Notes: generated by a model not told the origin, from the letters alone. A DNA stretch of 64,000 bases from Panacagrimonas sp963975245 (GCA_963975245.1 CAXBFJ010000012.1:40636-104635), one strand, 5' to 3'. Numbered from the stretch's first letter, positions 8,746-18,962 are shown. Translations and numbers: made by a program.

Positions 8746-10004
8746 GGGAAGATAAGACGACCCCGGGGCCCGTCAGAACGCCCGGCAAGTCTGCTCGGGC
8801 CACTGATCTGAGCGATTCCGCGACGATTCCTTGGCGCACGGTTACTCTGCTGGCGCTCGGCGCGTTTGCCTCAAGCGGCATGACGCGGGTGCTGGACCCC
8901 TTGCTGCCGCGCCTGGAACATGACTTCGGCGTCTCTCTGGGGCAGGCTGCGTGGACGATTACGGCGTTCGCCACGGCTTACGGTCTGATGCAACTCCTGT
9001 ACGGACCGCTCGCCGACCGCCGTGGCAAGTTGCGGGTCATGAGCGTGGCCGCCGCACTCGCGGCCCTGGCGTCGCTGGCCTGCGTTCTGGCCAGAGACTC
9101 GTTGACCGTGTTCATCATTGCGCGTGCTGCGGCCGGCGCTTTTTGCGCCGCCTCCATTCCTCTGGCCATGGCCTGGATCGGGGATGCGATTCCCTATGAT
9201 CAGCGACAGGATGTCCTTGCACGCTTCATGATCGGTCAGATGATTGGCATGGCCTCGGGTCAGGTCCTCGGTGGTCTGGCTGCAGAGCAATCCTTCTGGG
9301 CCTGGCCCTTTCTGTTTTATGCCGCCGTATTTGCAGTGGTCGCCGTACTCCTTGGTCGCCAGCGTGAGCCATCGAATCAGGTCCCCAAGTTGGCTGGGCA
9401 CCCCGGACAAGCGCTGCTTGATGTGCTTCGTCAGCCCTGGGCGCGTGTCATCTTGTTCGTGGCCTTTGTTGAATCCCTGTGTTTTCTCGGTGCTTTCACT
9501 TTTCAGGTTGCCCATTTGCACAAGGTGGGCGGTGCCAGCCTGGCCCTGGCCGGTACGACCATGGTCGCCTTCTCTCTGGGGGGCGTCGCTTTCGCATTTC
9601 TTGCCCGGCGCTGGGTTCGGCGTCTGGGCGAAACGCGTCTGGCTATCGGCGGCACCCTGCTGGCATCGGCCTCAATGGCGATGGTCGCGGTGCAGACCAG
9701 CTTGTGGGTGGCCGCGCCCGCAATTTTTGTGTCCGGCATTGGCTTCTACATGTTGCATAACACGCTGCAAACCAATGCAACGCAAATGATGCCCGCACGA
9801 CGCGGCGCTGCGGTCGCCTTGTTTGCAACTTGTTTTTTTCTCGGTCAATCGGCCGGTGTTGCCCTGCTGGGGATTGCTGCCGATCATCTGGGGACCCGGC
9901 CGGTGCTACTTTTCGGAGCGACCATGCTCGTGCCCATTGGTTTGTGGCTTGGTTGGCGCCTTCATCTTCGACACCAGCCGCCGCCGACCCCGGCAGCTGA
10001 ATAG
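8742..10004 (+). CDS. MFS transporter, 12 transmembrane segments
   Basis: A 420-residue integral membrane protein starts at GTG 8742, overlapping the UbiX stop as GTGA. Alternating hydrophobic stretches fit 12 helices, and the loop motif LADRRGKLRVM after helix 2 is the major facilitator signature. An N-terminal cytoplasmic tail of about 30 residues precedes helix 1. The neighbours suggest uptake or export of a hydroxyaryl acid or phenol, but substrate and direction cannot be read from the sequence. Confidence 0.8.
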   Translation: MREDKTTPGPVRTPGKSARATDLSDSATIPWRTVTLLALGAFASSGMTRVLDPLLPRLEHDFGVSLGQAAWTITAFATAYGLMQLLYGPLADRRGKLRVMSVAAALAALASLACVLARDSLTVFIIARAAAGAFCAASIPLAMAWIGDAIPYDQRQDVLARFMIGQMIGMASGQVLGGLAAEQSFWAWPFLFYAAVFAVVAVLLGRQREPSNQVPKLAGHPGQALLDVLRQPWARVILFVAFVESLCFLGAFTFQVAHLHKVGGASLALAGTTMVAFSLGGVAFAFLARRWVRRLGETRLAIGGTLLASASMAMVAVQTSLWVAAPAIFVSGIGFYMLHNTLQTNATQMMPARRGAAVALFATCFFLGQSAGVALLGIAADHLGTRPVLLFGATMLVPIGLWLGWRLHLRHQPPPTPAAE

Positions 10005-10084
10005 ACCCCTTGGGGGCGTGCATAGGGAATTAGATTGGCCGCAACTTAATTCGCGATTTACGCGTCATAGAATAGGAGAAGCGC

Positions 10085-11299
10085 GTGACAGATATTAAGA
10101 ATACACCCGCCGCTGGCGCACTGACCGGCGTCAAGGTCGTGGATCTGTCGCGGGTGCTGGCGGGGCCACTGTGCACCCAGATTCTCTCTGATCACGGCGC
10201 AAGCGTGATCAAGATCGAGCCCCCGGGTGGCGACGAGACGCGCGGCTGGGGCCCCCCCTTTCTTGATGATACGGGTGCTTACTTTGTTGGCATCAATCGC
10301 AACAAGCGCGACATGGTCCTGGATCTCAATCAGCCCAAGGCCCGCGAGGTCGTGCTGCGCCTGCTCGAAGATGCGGACGTGCTGGTTGAAAATTTTAAGA
10401 CCGGCACATTGGAAAAGTGGGGGCTGGGCTATGAAGAAGTCCTCAAGGCACGCTTTCCCAAACTGATCTACGCTCGCATCAGCGGCTTTGGCGACGACGG
10501 CCCGCTAGGCGGCATGCCCGGATACGACGCCGTGCTGCAGGCGATGTGCGGTGTCATGAGCATCAACGGTAATCCCGAAGCGGGCCCCACGCGTATCGGC
10601 ATCTCTATCGTGGACATGGCGACCGGCCTTAACGCTGTAATCGGCATCCTGCTGGCGATGACGGAACGCAACCGCTCCGGACGTGGCCAGGCGGTGGAAC
10701 TGACTTTGTACGACACTGCACTGAGCCTGCTCCATCCGCACGCGGCAAACTGGTTTATGGACGGTCGCGTACCCCAGCTTGTGGGCAGCGGTCATCTCAC
10801 CATCATGCCTTACGACAAATTCAGCGTCCGCAACGGCGAAGAAATATTTATCGGTATCGGCAACGATGGCCAGTTTCGTAAGTTCTGCCAACACGTGGGT
10901 CTTGATGGGGTGTCGAGCGATCCGCGCTTTAGCAGGAATGGCGACAGAACCGTCAACCGTCATGAGCTGCGCCCGCTGATTGAGCAGGCGCTGGCGGAAA
11001 GAGATGCAACGGATTTATGTGAAGCCCTGCTGCGTGTCGGCGTGCCTGCCGGCCCGGTTCTCTCGGTGCCTGAGGCCTTCGCCCATCCCCACACCGCTCA
11101 TCGAAATATGCGTGTGGAGTTGGGCTCGGAGCAGTCTGGAACCGGGGTGCCGGTCAAGCTCTCTCTCACGCCGGGGCAGGCCCGCACACCGGCACCGCGC
11201 ATGGGCCAGCATTCACGCGAGGTACTCGCGCAACTGGGTTATACCGAAACTGAAATCGCAGCGATGCTCGCCAGCGGTGCGGCCAAGGCAGATTCATAA
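10085..11299 (+). CDS. CaiB/BaiF (class III) CoA-transferase
   Basis: The product of 404 residues matches class III CoA-transferases, which move CoA between carboxylic acids. Visible features are GVKVVDLSRVLAGPLCTQ, GASVIKIEPPGGDETR, RNKRDMVLDLNQP, and the catalytic aspartate in ISIVDMATG. The start is GTG 10085 with AGGAGA a few bases upstream; 80 bases separate it from the transporter gene. With the acyl-CoA dehydrogenase at 11475 it could activate an aromatic or alicyclic side-chain acid for beta-oxidation. A second, distinct member of the family lies at 20606. Confidence 0.85.
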   Translation: MTDIKNTPAAGALTGVKVVDLSRVLAGPLCTQILSDHGASVIKIEPPGGDETRGWGPPFLDDTGAYFVGINRNKRDMVLDLNQPKAREVVLRLLEDADVLVENFKTGTLEKWGLGYEEVLKARFPKLIYARISGFGDDGPLGGMPGYDAVLQAMCGVMSINGNPEAGPTRIGISIVDMATGLNAVIGILLAMTERNRSGRGQAVELTLYDTALSLLHPHAANWFMDGRVPQLVGSGHLTIMPYDKFSVRNGEEIFIGIGNDGQFRKFCQHVGLDGVSSDPRFSRNGDRTVNRHELRPLIEQALAERDATDLCEALLRVGVPAGPVLSVPEAFAHPHTAHRNMRVELGSEQSGTGVPVKLSLTPGQARTPAPRMGQHSREVLAQLGYTETEIAAMLASGAAKADS

Positions 11300-11474
11300 G
11301 CATCCAGGACAGAACCGCTGCTCACCCGGATATTCAATATCAGCCGGAAGGGACTAAAAAGTCTCTATAGCAAGATCGAGGATGTCGGTTGGCCTGGCGC
11401 GCTGCAGCTGTCCTCGAAGCAACACATCACAGCAAACACCTCTAAATTTCAAATTCCTTTAACTCTGAATCTCT

Positions 11475-12635
11475 ATGTCTATCGACTCCGAATCTTTTGA
11501 CTTGCTGCTGGAAACTGTCCGGCGTTTTACTCGTGAACGTCTGGTGCCCGCCGAGAATCAGGTCGAGGAAAATGACGAGGTACCCGCTGACATCGTGGCG
11601 GACATGAAGACCATGGGCCTGTTCGGCCTGTCGATTCCCGAGGAATACGGCGGTATCGGGCTGTCGATGAGCCAGGAATGCCAGGTCTGCTATGAGATCG
11701 GACAGACCTCGCTGTCGTTTCGGTCCGTCTTCGGCACCAACGTCGGCATCGGCTCACAAGGCATTCTGATGGATGGCACTGAGGCGCAGAAGCGCGAGTA
11801 TCTGCCCCGTGTGGCCAGCGGCGAGATCATCATGTCCTTCGCGCTGACGGAACCGGGTGCCGGTTCAGACTCGGCCGCAATCGAGACGCGTGCCGAGCGC
11901 GACGGTGACGATTACATTCTCAATGGCAACAAGCGCTACATCACCAACGCACCGCGAGCTGGTGCGTTCACCCTGATGGCGCGCACCGATGGCAGTGGCG
12001 CCAGCGGCATCTCGGCTTTTATCGTGCCGGCGGGTCTGCCCGGACTGAGCCTTGGCAAGCCGGACAAGAAGATGGGTCAGCGCGGCACCAAAACCTGCGA
12101 TGTCAATTTAGATAACGTGCGGGTGCCAGCGGCCAATATCATCGGCGGCAAAGCTGGAGTGGGGTTCAAAACCGCGATGAAGGTGCTCGATCGTGGGCGT
12201 CTGCACATGTCCGCAATCGCTTGCGGAATGGCGCAGCGTATTCTTGACGAGTCAGTAAGTTATGCACGCGAACGCACGCAGTTCGGCGCCCGTATCGGCG
12301 ATTTTCAGTTGATTCAGGCCATGCTCGCCGATAGCCGAGCAGAGTTATACGCTGGCTGGTCGATGGTAAAGGACTGTGCGGCGCGTTACGACGCCAAGCC
12401 GGCAGGGCAGAGAGATACCGAGGTGAGCATGCTCGCTTCCTGCACCAAACTGTTCTGCACCGAAATGGTGGGTCGCCTGGCTGATCGCGGCGTACAGGTG
12501 CACGGCGGGGCTGGCTATATCAGCGAATACAAGATCGAGCGCTTCTATCGCGATGTGCGTCTCCTGCGCCTGTACGAGGGTACGACGCAGATTCAGCAGT
12601 TGATCATTGGGCGAGCGTTGATGGCACAGCACTGA
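11475..12635 (+). CDS. acyl-CoA dehydrogenase
   Basis: This 386-residue protein is a standard acyl-CoA dehydrogenase, an FAD enzyme that makes a 2,3-double bond in an acyl-CoA. Seen are GLFGLSIPEEYGG, the FAD-binding ALTEPGAGSDSAAI, KRYITNA, ERTQFGA, VQVHGGAGYISEY, and the catalytic glutamate in LRLYEGTTQIQQ near the C-terminus. A 175-base gap separates it from the CoA-transferase, and no recognisable gene follows for about 380 bases. The acyl group is probably a catabolic intermediate activated by the CoA-transferase, but this is inference from gene order. Confidence 0.88.
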   Translation: MSIDSESFDLLLETVRRFTRERLVPAENQVEENDEVPADIVADMKTMGLFGLSIPEEYGGIGLSMSQECQVCYEIGQTSLSFRSVFGTNVGIGSQGILMDGTEAQKREYLPRVASGEIIMSFALTEPGAGSDSAAIETRAERDGDDYILNGNKRYITNAPRAGAFTLMARTDGSGASGISAFIVPAGLPGLSLGKPDKKMGQRGTKTCDVNLDNVRVPAANIIGGKAGVGFKTAMKVLDRGRLHMSAIACGMAQRILDESVSYARERTQFGARIGDFQLIQAMLADSRAELYAGWSMVKDCAARYDAKPAGQRDTEVSMLASCTKLFCTEMVGRLADRGVQVHGGAGYISEYKIERFYRDVRLLRLYEGTTQIQQLIIGRALMAQH

Positions 12636-13020
12636 TCGCAGTTTCTTCTCCTGTCGGACGGAGTCTTTCACTAAAAAGGAGTCGGCAGGTTGCATGTAAC
12701 GAGGCATCGCCACAGCTGCGGCACTGCAAATTGGCGTAAGCGTTCGGGCTCAGGGACATCATTCTGAGGGTGGGCGTAGAGGTTTGCGGTGTGCCTATTT
12801 AATTACGGATGGAGTCCATTTTCCGGAACCGGCGCAGTCACTTCGCACGCGATGAGCGCATGAGGATACGACGAACTAAAACATTTAAATTCATTTCCAT
12901 TACGCATGTCGACTGGCCAGATATAGCCCGCAGCTCACTGTATCGCCTACTCAGAAAAATGTTCGACGCTTAATCTCGAAAAGTATTCAGCGATCCCTAC
13001 TCAACTGCAGCCTCTCAAAT
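12636..13020. other. 385-base intergenic stretch without a recognised gene
   Basis: No reading frame here resembles a known protein on either strand. The sequence is visibly more AT-rich in its last 150 bases, which could hold a promoter for the broken hydrolase gene that follows. No strong terminator hairpin was seen after the acyl-CoA dehydrogenase. Confidence 0.5.
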
Positions 13021-13696
13021 ATGGCCACATTTCTCATGATTCACGGTGCTTGGCACGGCGGATGGTGTTTCGAGCCATTGCGGCGGCGGCTGGAACAGAG
13101 TGGACATGCCCTGATTGCCCCAACACTACCCGGCATGGGCCGAGTTCGTTGCTGGCCTTGCAGAGCGTCACCGCGAGCCGGTCATTTTGTGTGGACACAG
13201 TCGAGGTGGAATTGTCATTAGCTCGACAGCAGATCGCGTGCCGCAGTGCATAAGCGCATTGATCTACATCACGGCTTTCATGTTGCCCAACGAAAAAATT
13301 CTACGTGACTTTCAAATGGAAGTGCCCAACATCCGGTTTGGTTCCGCAATCAAGCTGAAAGCGGGTGGCAAGGCTACCTGCTTTGATCAGGCTCTGGCGG
13401 CGGATTTACTGTATCAGCGATGCGCCGTTGCGACACGGCAGGACGCGGCGGCGCGCCTAGTCCCTGAGCCAATACAGCCGCTGATTAGCCCATTATCTTT
13501 GACTGAAAATGGCTTCGGCCAAGTGGTGCGGCACTACATCGAATGCAGCGACGATCGCGCACTCCTGCCGGAGCGGCAACGAGCAACGCAGCAGGTGTTA
13601 CCGTGTCAGCGAGTCGTCACGCTAGACAGCGACCACTCGCCATTTCTATGTTGCCCAGATGCCTTGAGTGCAGCCTTGGACGATCTCGTAACTTGA
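13021..13696 (+). pseudogene. alpha/beta hydrolase, broken by frameshift and probable internal deletion
   Basis: The first part reads MATFLMIHGAWHGGWCFEPL up to PTLPGMG near 13140, the usual start of an EstA-like alpha/beta hydrolase. The rest of the family continues in another frame from about 13135: WAEFVAGLAER, nucleophile motif CGHSRGG, and a late DSDHSPF histidine motif, ending at 13696. A segment of some dozens of residues normally found between PGMG and the nucleophile region is missing at the frame junction. This points to a deletion that also shifted the frame rather than a single-base error. The gene is therefore probably inactive. It stands alone, downstream of the region-one operon. 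Confidence 0.75.
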
Positions 13697-14067
13697 GTTG
13701 CCAGCGGCCCCCAACTTTCACGGGGCGCCATGCGCTAGAAGATCTCGTGAGCGTCGATCACCAGCCTTCAAAATCGTCCTCCCCAATAGGCTACGGAGCG
13801 CCGTTTTGGTGGTCTCCGTGAGGATATCTTTATTGACGATCTGTTCAGAAACCTGTCTCGTCGATCTGTGATTTTCATCCAGGAGCCAAGTCAATTAGTG
13901 ACCTCCCCAAACTGTACTCAGTCTGGGTGCGCGAAAGCGCGAATGCGATCTGCTATTCGGCGTGCTTCGTCTTCAGCATGCGATTTGCGTCTCTCCTCAG
14001 GGTGTTTGAAAGCCCCGATTTACTTCAGCTCATTTTGTTCCGGTTTTCAGGGAGGAGGTTGCCGCAA
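13697..14067. other. 371-base convergent intergenic stretch without a recognised gene
   Basis: This lies between the 3' end of the broken hydrolase and the 3' end of the minus-strand channel gene. No homologous frame and no convincing terminator hairpin with a T tract were seen. Confidence 0.5.
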
Positions 14068-15300
14068 TCATTTTGCTGTTTTTGCAGATCGACGATTTTG
14101 AAGCTTCCAGGTGACACGGATACCAGCCGACATGTCGGCGTCGGCGGCGTATCGACCAGGGAAGGCCGGATTGTCCTGCGCGCTTACATTACGTGTCGCT
14201 AAGGTGGTCAAGCCAACGTTGAAACCCAGCATCAAGGTTCCGTAATCAATCTCGTAGCCGGCCATGAGCATCCGGTTATCGTTGTCAAACATCATGGGCC
14301 TCATGCCAGCGTCGCTCAATGCTGCCTTGCTCTCGGTGTAGCCAATCCTGAGCATCGAGTTTGGTACGGTAAGGAACTCGAGACCGACACCCCAGCGGAC
14401 ACGGTTCTGGGTATTCGTCATGACCGGTTGGTTCAGCAAAGGAGACTTCTCAAACTTGACCTCTCCGTGCTCAAAATCATTAAACCGCATCCAGCTCAGC
14501 TGCCCCATGAGATTCAGGCGTTCAGACCATTGATATGCCACACCGCCCATCAGCATTTGAGGGGTAACGAAGTCGACCGAGATGTCCTGCTGTTCTCCTC
14601 CGACACTCCCATCTCCTTCCATGTCGATGAAACCGCGGGAACGATATGAGAGGCCCATAGACCACGTCGGTGTTGGTGTGTAAACCACACCCACCATGCT
14701 GGAAAGGCCGAAGCCGTTCGCTTTGACGTCCACCGGTCCCAATGGGCTGGGTGTTCGCACGCGTTGTTTTCCATGGGCGGGTGTCAATTGGGCGCCAACG
14801 CGTAGACCAGGCAAGACCTCGCGCCCAATGTTGATTCCAAAATTGAGGATGCCTAATTGCCCAGTGTAGGGTGAGGACAGACCAATATCAGGATCCGCAG
14901 GCAAATCGTAGGCCGTGCCGAGTGCGCCATACGCGCCTATGCCCAGAGACCATCCGCCGACTTCACCGAGTCCGTACCAGAGGCTCAAGTTGATCGGGGT
15001 TTTGTTGCCGGTGCCGTCGTATCCGGTCGCGTCGTTTTGATAATGCGTTACATATCCGAATGCCAGTACCGCGGCCAATGCTTGGTCTCGCACGGGACCG
15101 GCCACGCCCGCGGGATTGAACTGCAAGGCACTGGACCCATCGTCAGGGGATGCCACCGTGTTGCCTGCGAGTTCAGCATCGCGACCGGAGCCGTGCGGTG
15201 ATATAAAAAGGGAAGCAAATGCAGAAGGCGCAAAAAAACATGAAATAAGCGCAACGATCGGAGTCAGCGTCGCGGCAGACTTGGAATGCAATTTGGACAT
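14068..15300 (-). CDS. FadL/TodX-family (OMPP1) outer-membrane hydrocarbon channel
   Basis: The product of about 410 residues has a signal peptide ending in FFAPSAFA. It then has the N-terminal region typical of the FadL/TodX family, rich in Asn-Pro and small residues (ALQFNPAGVAG), followed by alternating beta-strands. Such proteins pass hydrophobic compounds such as aromatic hydrocarbons across the outer membrane. ATG 15300 is preferred over an in-frame TTG 27 bases upstream because it begins directly before the signal peptide; the ribosome-binding site is weak in both cases. It stands alone, downstream of a large intergenic region. A second FadL-type gene lies at 38600. Confidence 0.82.
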   Translation of the reverse strand: MSKLHSKSAATLTPIVALISCFFAPSAFASLFISPHGSGRDAELAGNTVASPDDGSSALQFNPAGVAGPVRDQALAAVLAFGYVTHYQNDATGYDGTGNKTPINLSLWYGLGEVGGWSLGIGAYGALGTAYDLPADPDIGLSSPYTGQLGILNFGINIGREVLPGLRVGAQLTPAHGKQRVRTPSPLGPVDVKANGFGLSSMVGVVYTPTPTWSMGLSYRSRGFIDMEGDGSVGGEQQDISVDFVTPQMLMGGVAYQWSERLNLMGQLSWMRFNDFEHGEVKFEKSPLLNQPVMTNTQNRVRWGVGLEFLTVPNSMLRIGYTESKAALSDAGMRPMMFDNDNRMLMAGYEIDYGTLMLGFNVGLTTLATRNVSAQDNPAFPGRYAADADMSAGIRVTWKLQNRRSAKTAK

Positions 15301-16305
15301 GTTGGTGTTTTGTCGTTGATTGAACAATTAATTGATCGGCCCTCTCCAGCTTCCTCAACTTAGGATATTCGAAATGGCGCCCTCAAAATATTCAGAGATA
15401 GTGATAGCGATCATCATCGAGAGTGATCAATAAATAAGGCAATGCTTTTTTGTTGATCCATCGATGGCTTATGCAGGGTCATGCAAGCAGTAACGTAATC
15501 GGATCAAAATAGTTCATTATTGCAAGCCGATGCTTTGTGGCAGCCGAGAGGCTTTGAGTGCGGTTAATTCGATGCCGCAGGACCGCGCTCAAGAACCCGA
15601 CATCTACTATGTCGGATCACGCCTTGCCGCGGGGGGCTCACTCGATCCGAGAACAAATTTAGGAAATTTTCCGGCCACCCGCAGGCACTGCGGAATTCCA
15701 AAACGACAGGTCTTCAATGCGGAGACTTTCATCAGATTTCAGAAGAAATAGGTATCCTCGAACATGAGTTCCACGACTGTGCCGGAAACTCGAGGATCGT
15801 CCTATGGATCGTTGTCATGTTAGACGCGGTCACGGGCTGAGATCACGACGAAGTGAAGCGCCATACTTGCTGGGTGATCCAGGTTACGCTTTCGGGACCA
15901 CAATCCTTTTATCGACAAATCCGTACACCCACTTCTGGATCCCCAAGAGTCTAACGCTCGCATCAAGCCTTTAATTGCACGAATTTACGGGCATCGGGGC
16001 TCCTGGCACGGTAGCTGCGATCTGTCCATTGAAATAGAGCTGCCGGATTCGAGGACGCCTGAAAAGGCGGAGGTATTCATGGGAAGCAACGATGATTTCG
16101 TATCGCCAGAAATCAGCCCACGAACAGAAGTCACGGGCGCTGTGCCTGTCGAGGATTCCGTTTCTTCAAAGCTTTCGGGGTCGGAGAAGAAATATAACTT
16201 TTGCCGGCACGAATTTTTGGTCGTCTGGGGTCTCCATAAGTTGGCGGCAGGTGATTGCCTACGTCACGCCGTCGACAGGCTAAGGCATCTCTTTCGCAGT
16301 CGCTT
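15301..16305. other. 1-kb intergenic region with an imperfect hairpin, no recognised gene
   Basis: This stretch separates the channel gene start from the 3' end of the reductase gene. The first 200 bases upstream of the channel are AT-rich and may hold its promoter. An imperfect hairpin spans 15754-15797 (ATCCTC ... GAGGAT outer arms with an inner GAGT/ACTC pairing). Short open frames are present but match nothing I recognise. The region may be the decayed remains of an insertion; no terminal repeats could be paired. Confidence 0.45.
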
Positions 16306-17379
16306 TCACTTTGTGGTGGCCGCCACATCGCCGGCATCCAGGAACTTGTCGTAATGGATATGCTTGTGAGGCACGCCGGCTTGGTTAAGAACGAGAATTG
16401 CGGCATCGATCATCGGTGGTGGGCCGCAGAGGTAAGCATGCCGCTCGCCCAAGTCCGCGATTTGCGACTTATTCAGGGCTTGCGTCACAAAGCCACGCTG
16501 GCCTCTCCAGTCGCTCTCTTCCGGTTCCTCGGAAAGCAGCGGAATAAAGTTAAATTGTCCGAGCCAGCTACTCGCCAGCGACTTGATCTCATCCAGTGCA
16601 TAAAGATCTCGTTGAGCGCGAGCACCGAATACCAGAGTGACGTCGCGCTTGACCTGGGATTCTGCAGCCTCCTGCATCATCGAAATGATGGGTGCAAGAC
16701 CGCTGCCGCCTGCGATGCAGACCAATGGAGCCGTTCCTCCACGCAACCAGAAGTTGCCCAGGGGGCCGCTCAGCTCAACAACGTTGCCGATCTGTGCGGA
16801 CTCGAATATCCAGTCCGTAAATTCACCGCCCGGCACCTTGCGAACAAAGAACCTGATTTCCTGACTGCTGCCGGCACCGAGTTTGCTTGCAAAGGAATAC
16901 GCGCGACCACGCGCTATTCCTGGCGCTTTGAGTTCCGCGTATTGTCCGGCCGTATAGGGAAAAAACTGAGTCGTGCACAGCTTAAGTTCGACAATGTCGT
17001 GAGTCAGTTGATCCTTGCCCTTAATCATTGCAGAGACCGAAAGCCTTGGATGGCGCGGCGCATCGGCTTCAACATCCAATTCCAGTACGCAATGTTCGCC
17101 CGCTTTTACTTTCGCCTGGCAAGCCAGAATGTATCCCGCCTGCAATTCTTCTCCGCTGAGGACGTAAGAGAAATCCCGGATGGGTTTGATCTTTCCAGTT
17201 GTCAGCCGAACCTTACAACTCATGCAGGTGCCGACCTTGCAGCTATGAGGGAAAGGGATGCCAGCATCCAAGGCGGCTTGGAGAATACTGTGCTCTCCGG
17301 GGACGTCGATTTCATTTCCAAAAGGCTCAATGCGAACTCGGCCCAATTGTGTTTCTCGTCGTTTGAGGAAGCTAAACAT
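16306..17379 (-). CDS. XylA-like NADH:ferredoxin reductase with fused 2Fe-2S domain (hydroxylase electron-transfer component)
   Basis: This 357-residue protein joins an N-terminal plant-type [2Fe-2S] domain to an FNR-type reductase. The ferredoxin cysteines are in SCKVGTCMSCKVR and in ILACQA. The reductase shows RAYSFAS for FAD, GGSGLAP for NADH and a C-terminal YLCGPPPMIDAA. That layout is the one of XylA, which feeds electrons from NADH to the membrane hydroxylase XylM. ATG 17379 is chosen; an in-frame TTG lies 18 bases upstream. It diverges from the XylM/AlkB-like gene at 17607 across a 227-base gap. It is the only clear FAD/NADH reductase in the window, so it may serve several oxygenases. 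Confidence 0.88.
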   Translation of the reverse strand: MFSFLKRRETQLGRVRIEPFGNEIDVPGEHSILQAALDAGIPFPHSCKVGTCMSCKVRLTTGKIKPIRDFSYVLSGEELQAGYILACQAKVKAGEHCVLELDVEADAPRHPRLSVSAMIKGKDQLTHDIVELKLCTTQFFPYTAGQYAELKAPGIARGRAYSFASKLGAGSSQEIRFFVRKVPGGEFTDWIFESAQIGNVVELSGPLGNFWLRGGTAPLVCIAGGSGLAPIISMMQEAAESQVKRDVTLVFGARAQRDLYALDEIKSLASSWLGQFNFIPLLSEEPEESDWRGQRGFVTQALNKSQIADLGERHAYLCGPPPMIDAAILVLNQAGVPHKHIHYDKFLDAGDVAATTK

Positions 17380-17606
17380 GCGGGCTGTCCGAGACAAGCA
17401 TTTTTAAATCCATATTTCCAAAAAGCCTATTTCGTGTCTGACTGCATTGCGATCAAGCCAGAAAATGATACGCGATTTTTCGTGCCATATTTTCGGGAGC
17501 GATCAACAATCGAACGTCGTTATAGCGTCCAGCCAAAGAGGCTTGCAATGCCGCATCACGAATATGCACAAACGCTATTTTTCAATGTATGTCGGAGTAA
17601 ACTTTC

Positions 17607-18719
17607 ATGATGACTACCCTAGGTGAATACACAAGGTATCTGGTGGCAACCGCAATGCTTTGTGTCGGTCTTGCCGGTCTGGTTTTGGGTGACGCTTGGG
17701 TTTGGCTGGGACTGGCCACTTTCGTTGCACTGGCGCTCGCCGACGTAATCCTGGGCAACGATGTCGAATTGCATGACAAGGCGCCAAAATGGCTTTATGA
17801 CGGTGTTCTCTACGTGCAGCTCCCGCTTATGCTGGGTTTGTGGATTCTGCTGGGTTTGCATGTGCGGCACGAGAGTCTCAGTGCTTTCAACTACCTTGGT
17901 GCGATCATTTCGGTTGGATTTCTCAGCGCCCTGGCGGGCCTTCCGGCAGCGCACGAATTGATGCATCGAAAGCATCCATTCGAAATTTTCTATTCCAGCC
18001 TCTATCTGACCTTGTTCGGATTGCCCTTGAATGATCTGTACCACGTTCATGGCCACCATCCGAACGTGGGCACCTTTTCAGATTCCGATACGCCGCGGCG
18101 GGGGCAGAGCGTGTACGACTTCACGTTCCGATCCCTTTTTCACGGATTTGTCATTGCGGCGCGTCTTGAATTGACCCGTCTTGAGAAACTCAAGCTGCCG
18201 CTGTGGTCACCACGCAGTCGCTTGCTGTGGGGCAGCTTGAGTCTGGTAGTCTGGATCGGCAGTTTTCTTGCCATCGCCGGTCCCTGGGGGCTGCCAGTGT
18301 TATTGATCGCCTGGGTTATGTGCTTCCTGATTATCAGTGGATTCAATTACACCCAGCACTATGGTCTGGTGCGGCAACCGGGTACCCCCTTGCTGCCACA
18401 TCACTCATGGAATCATCTTAAGACCCTGAGCCGTGCAGTTTCCTTCGAAATTTCCAATCATTCTGAACATCACCTGGATCCTGACAAGGCCTATGAGAGG
18501 CTTGTCGCTTATCCTCAGGCACCACAGATGCCGAGCATCGTCATGTGCTTTCTGGCTTCGTTTATTCCGCGCGTTTGGGAGGAAGTTATCGCTAAACCGC
18601 GTTTGAAGCACTGGGATTTTCACCACGCAAGCGAGGTTGAACGAGAGTTGGCCAGAAAAGCGAATCAGGCGGCTGGCTGGCCTGAATGGCAGGACGAGAC
18701 ATTGGGGAACGCAACTTAG
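17607..18719 (+). CDS. AlkB/XylM-like membrane di-iron hydroxylase (divergent paralogue)
   Basis: A 370-residue polytopic membrane protein carries the histidine motifs of alkane/xylene hydroxylases: HELMHRKH near residue 115, HVHGHH near 149, and NHSEHHLD near 286, plus QHYGLV and HHSWNHLK. It therefore binds a di-iron centre and should hydroxylate methyl groups or alkanes at the inner membrane. It differs clearly from the three XylM-like copies at 29698-33132: the second motif ends in GHH rather than THH, and the C-terminal part is less similar. The reductase gene at 17379 is its divergent neighbour and likely partner. ATG 17610 is an alternative start. Confidence 0.87.
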   Translation: MMTTLGEYTRYLVATAMLCVGLAGLVLGDAWVWLGLATFVALALADVILGNDVELHDKAPKWLYDGVLYVQLPLMLGLWILLGLHVRHESLSAFNYLGAIISVGFLSALAGLPAAHELMHRKHPFEIFYSSLYLTLFGLPLNDLYHVHGHHPNVGTFSDSDTPRRGQSVYDFTFRSLFHGFVIAARLELTRLEKLKLPLWSPRSRLLWGSLSLVVWIGSFLAIAGPWGLPVLLIAWVMCFLIISGFNYTQHYGLVRQPGTPLLPHHSWNHLKTLSRAVSFEISNHSEHHLDPDKAYERLVAYPQAPQMPSIVMCFLASFIPRVWEEVIAKPRLKHWDFHHASEVERELARKANQAAGWPEWQDETLGNAT

Positions 18720-18962
18720 CGCTCTCCAAGCTCGCCTTTTTACACCTGTGGTTCAATTGCGCTGCAGCGAGAAGTCACCCAAGAGCACAGCGAGCCACTG
18801 TCTACTTAACAGCCTGTTTGGGCGACTCGTGGCTCTAGGCAGTTTGCGACTGCGACTGGGCAGAGCAGAGCACTTCTTTGGTCGGCTGCAAAAGGAGGGC
18901 ATTGCTAAGCCACATATCTCGCAGGCCGCCAGAGAATTGCAGGTTACGTCTCTGCAAAGGGC

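Noticed and set aside
15301..16305. Insertion sequence remnant in the 1-kb gap
   Set aside because: No transposase similarity and no terminal repeats could be paired; only an imperfect hairpin is certain.
17380..17606. Sigma-54 promoter on the minus strand before the reductase gene (CGTGCCA near 17480)
   Set aside because: The -24 half looks right, but the -12 GC element is absent at the required distance.
16255..17610. Plus-strand open frame of 451 codons
   Set aside because: It is antisense to the XylA-like reductase, whose motifs are unambiguous on the minus strand.
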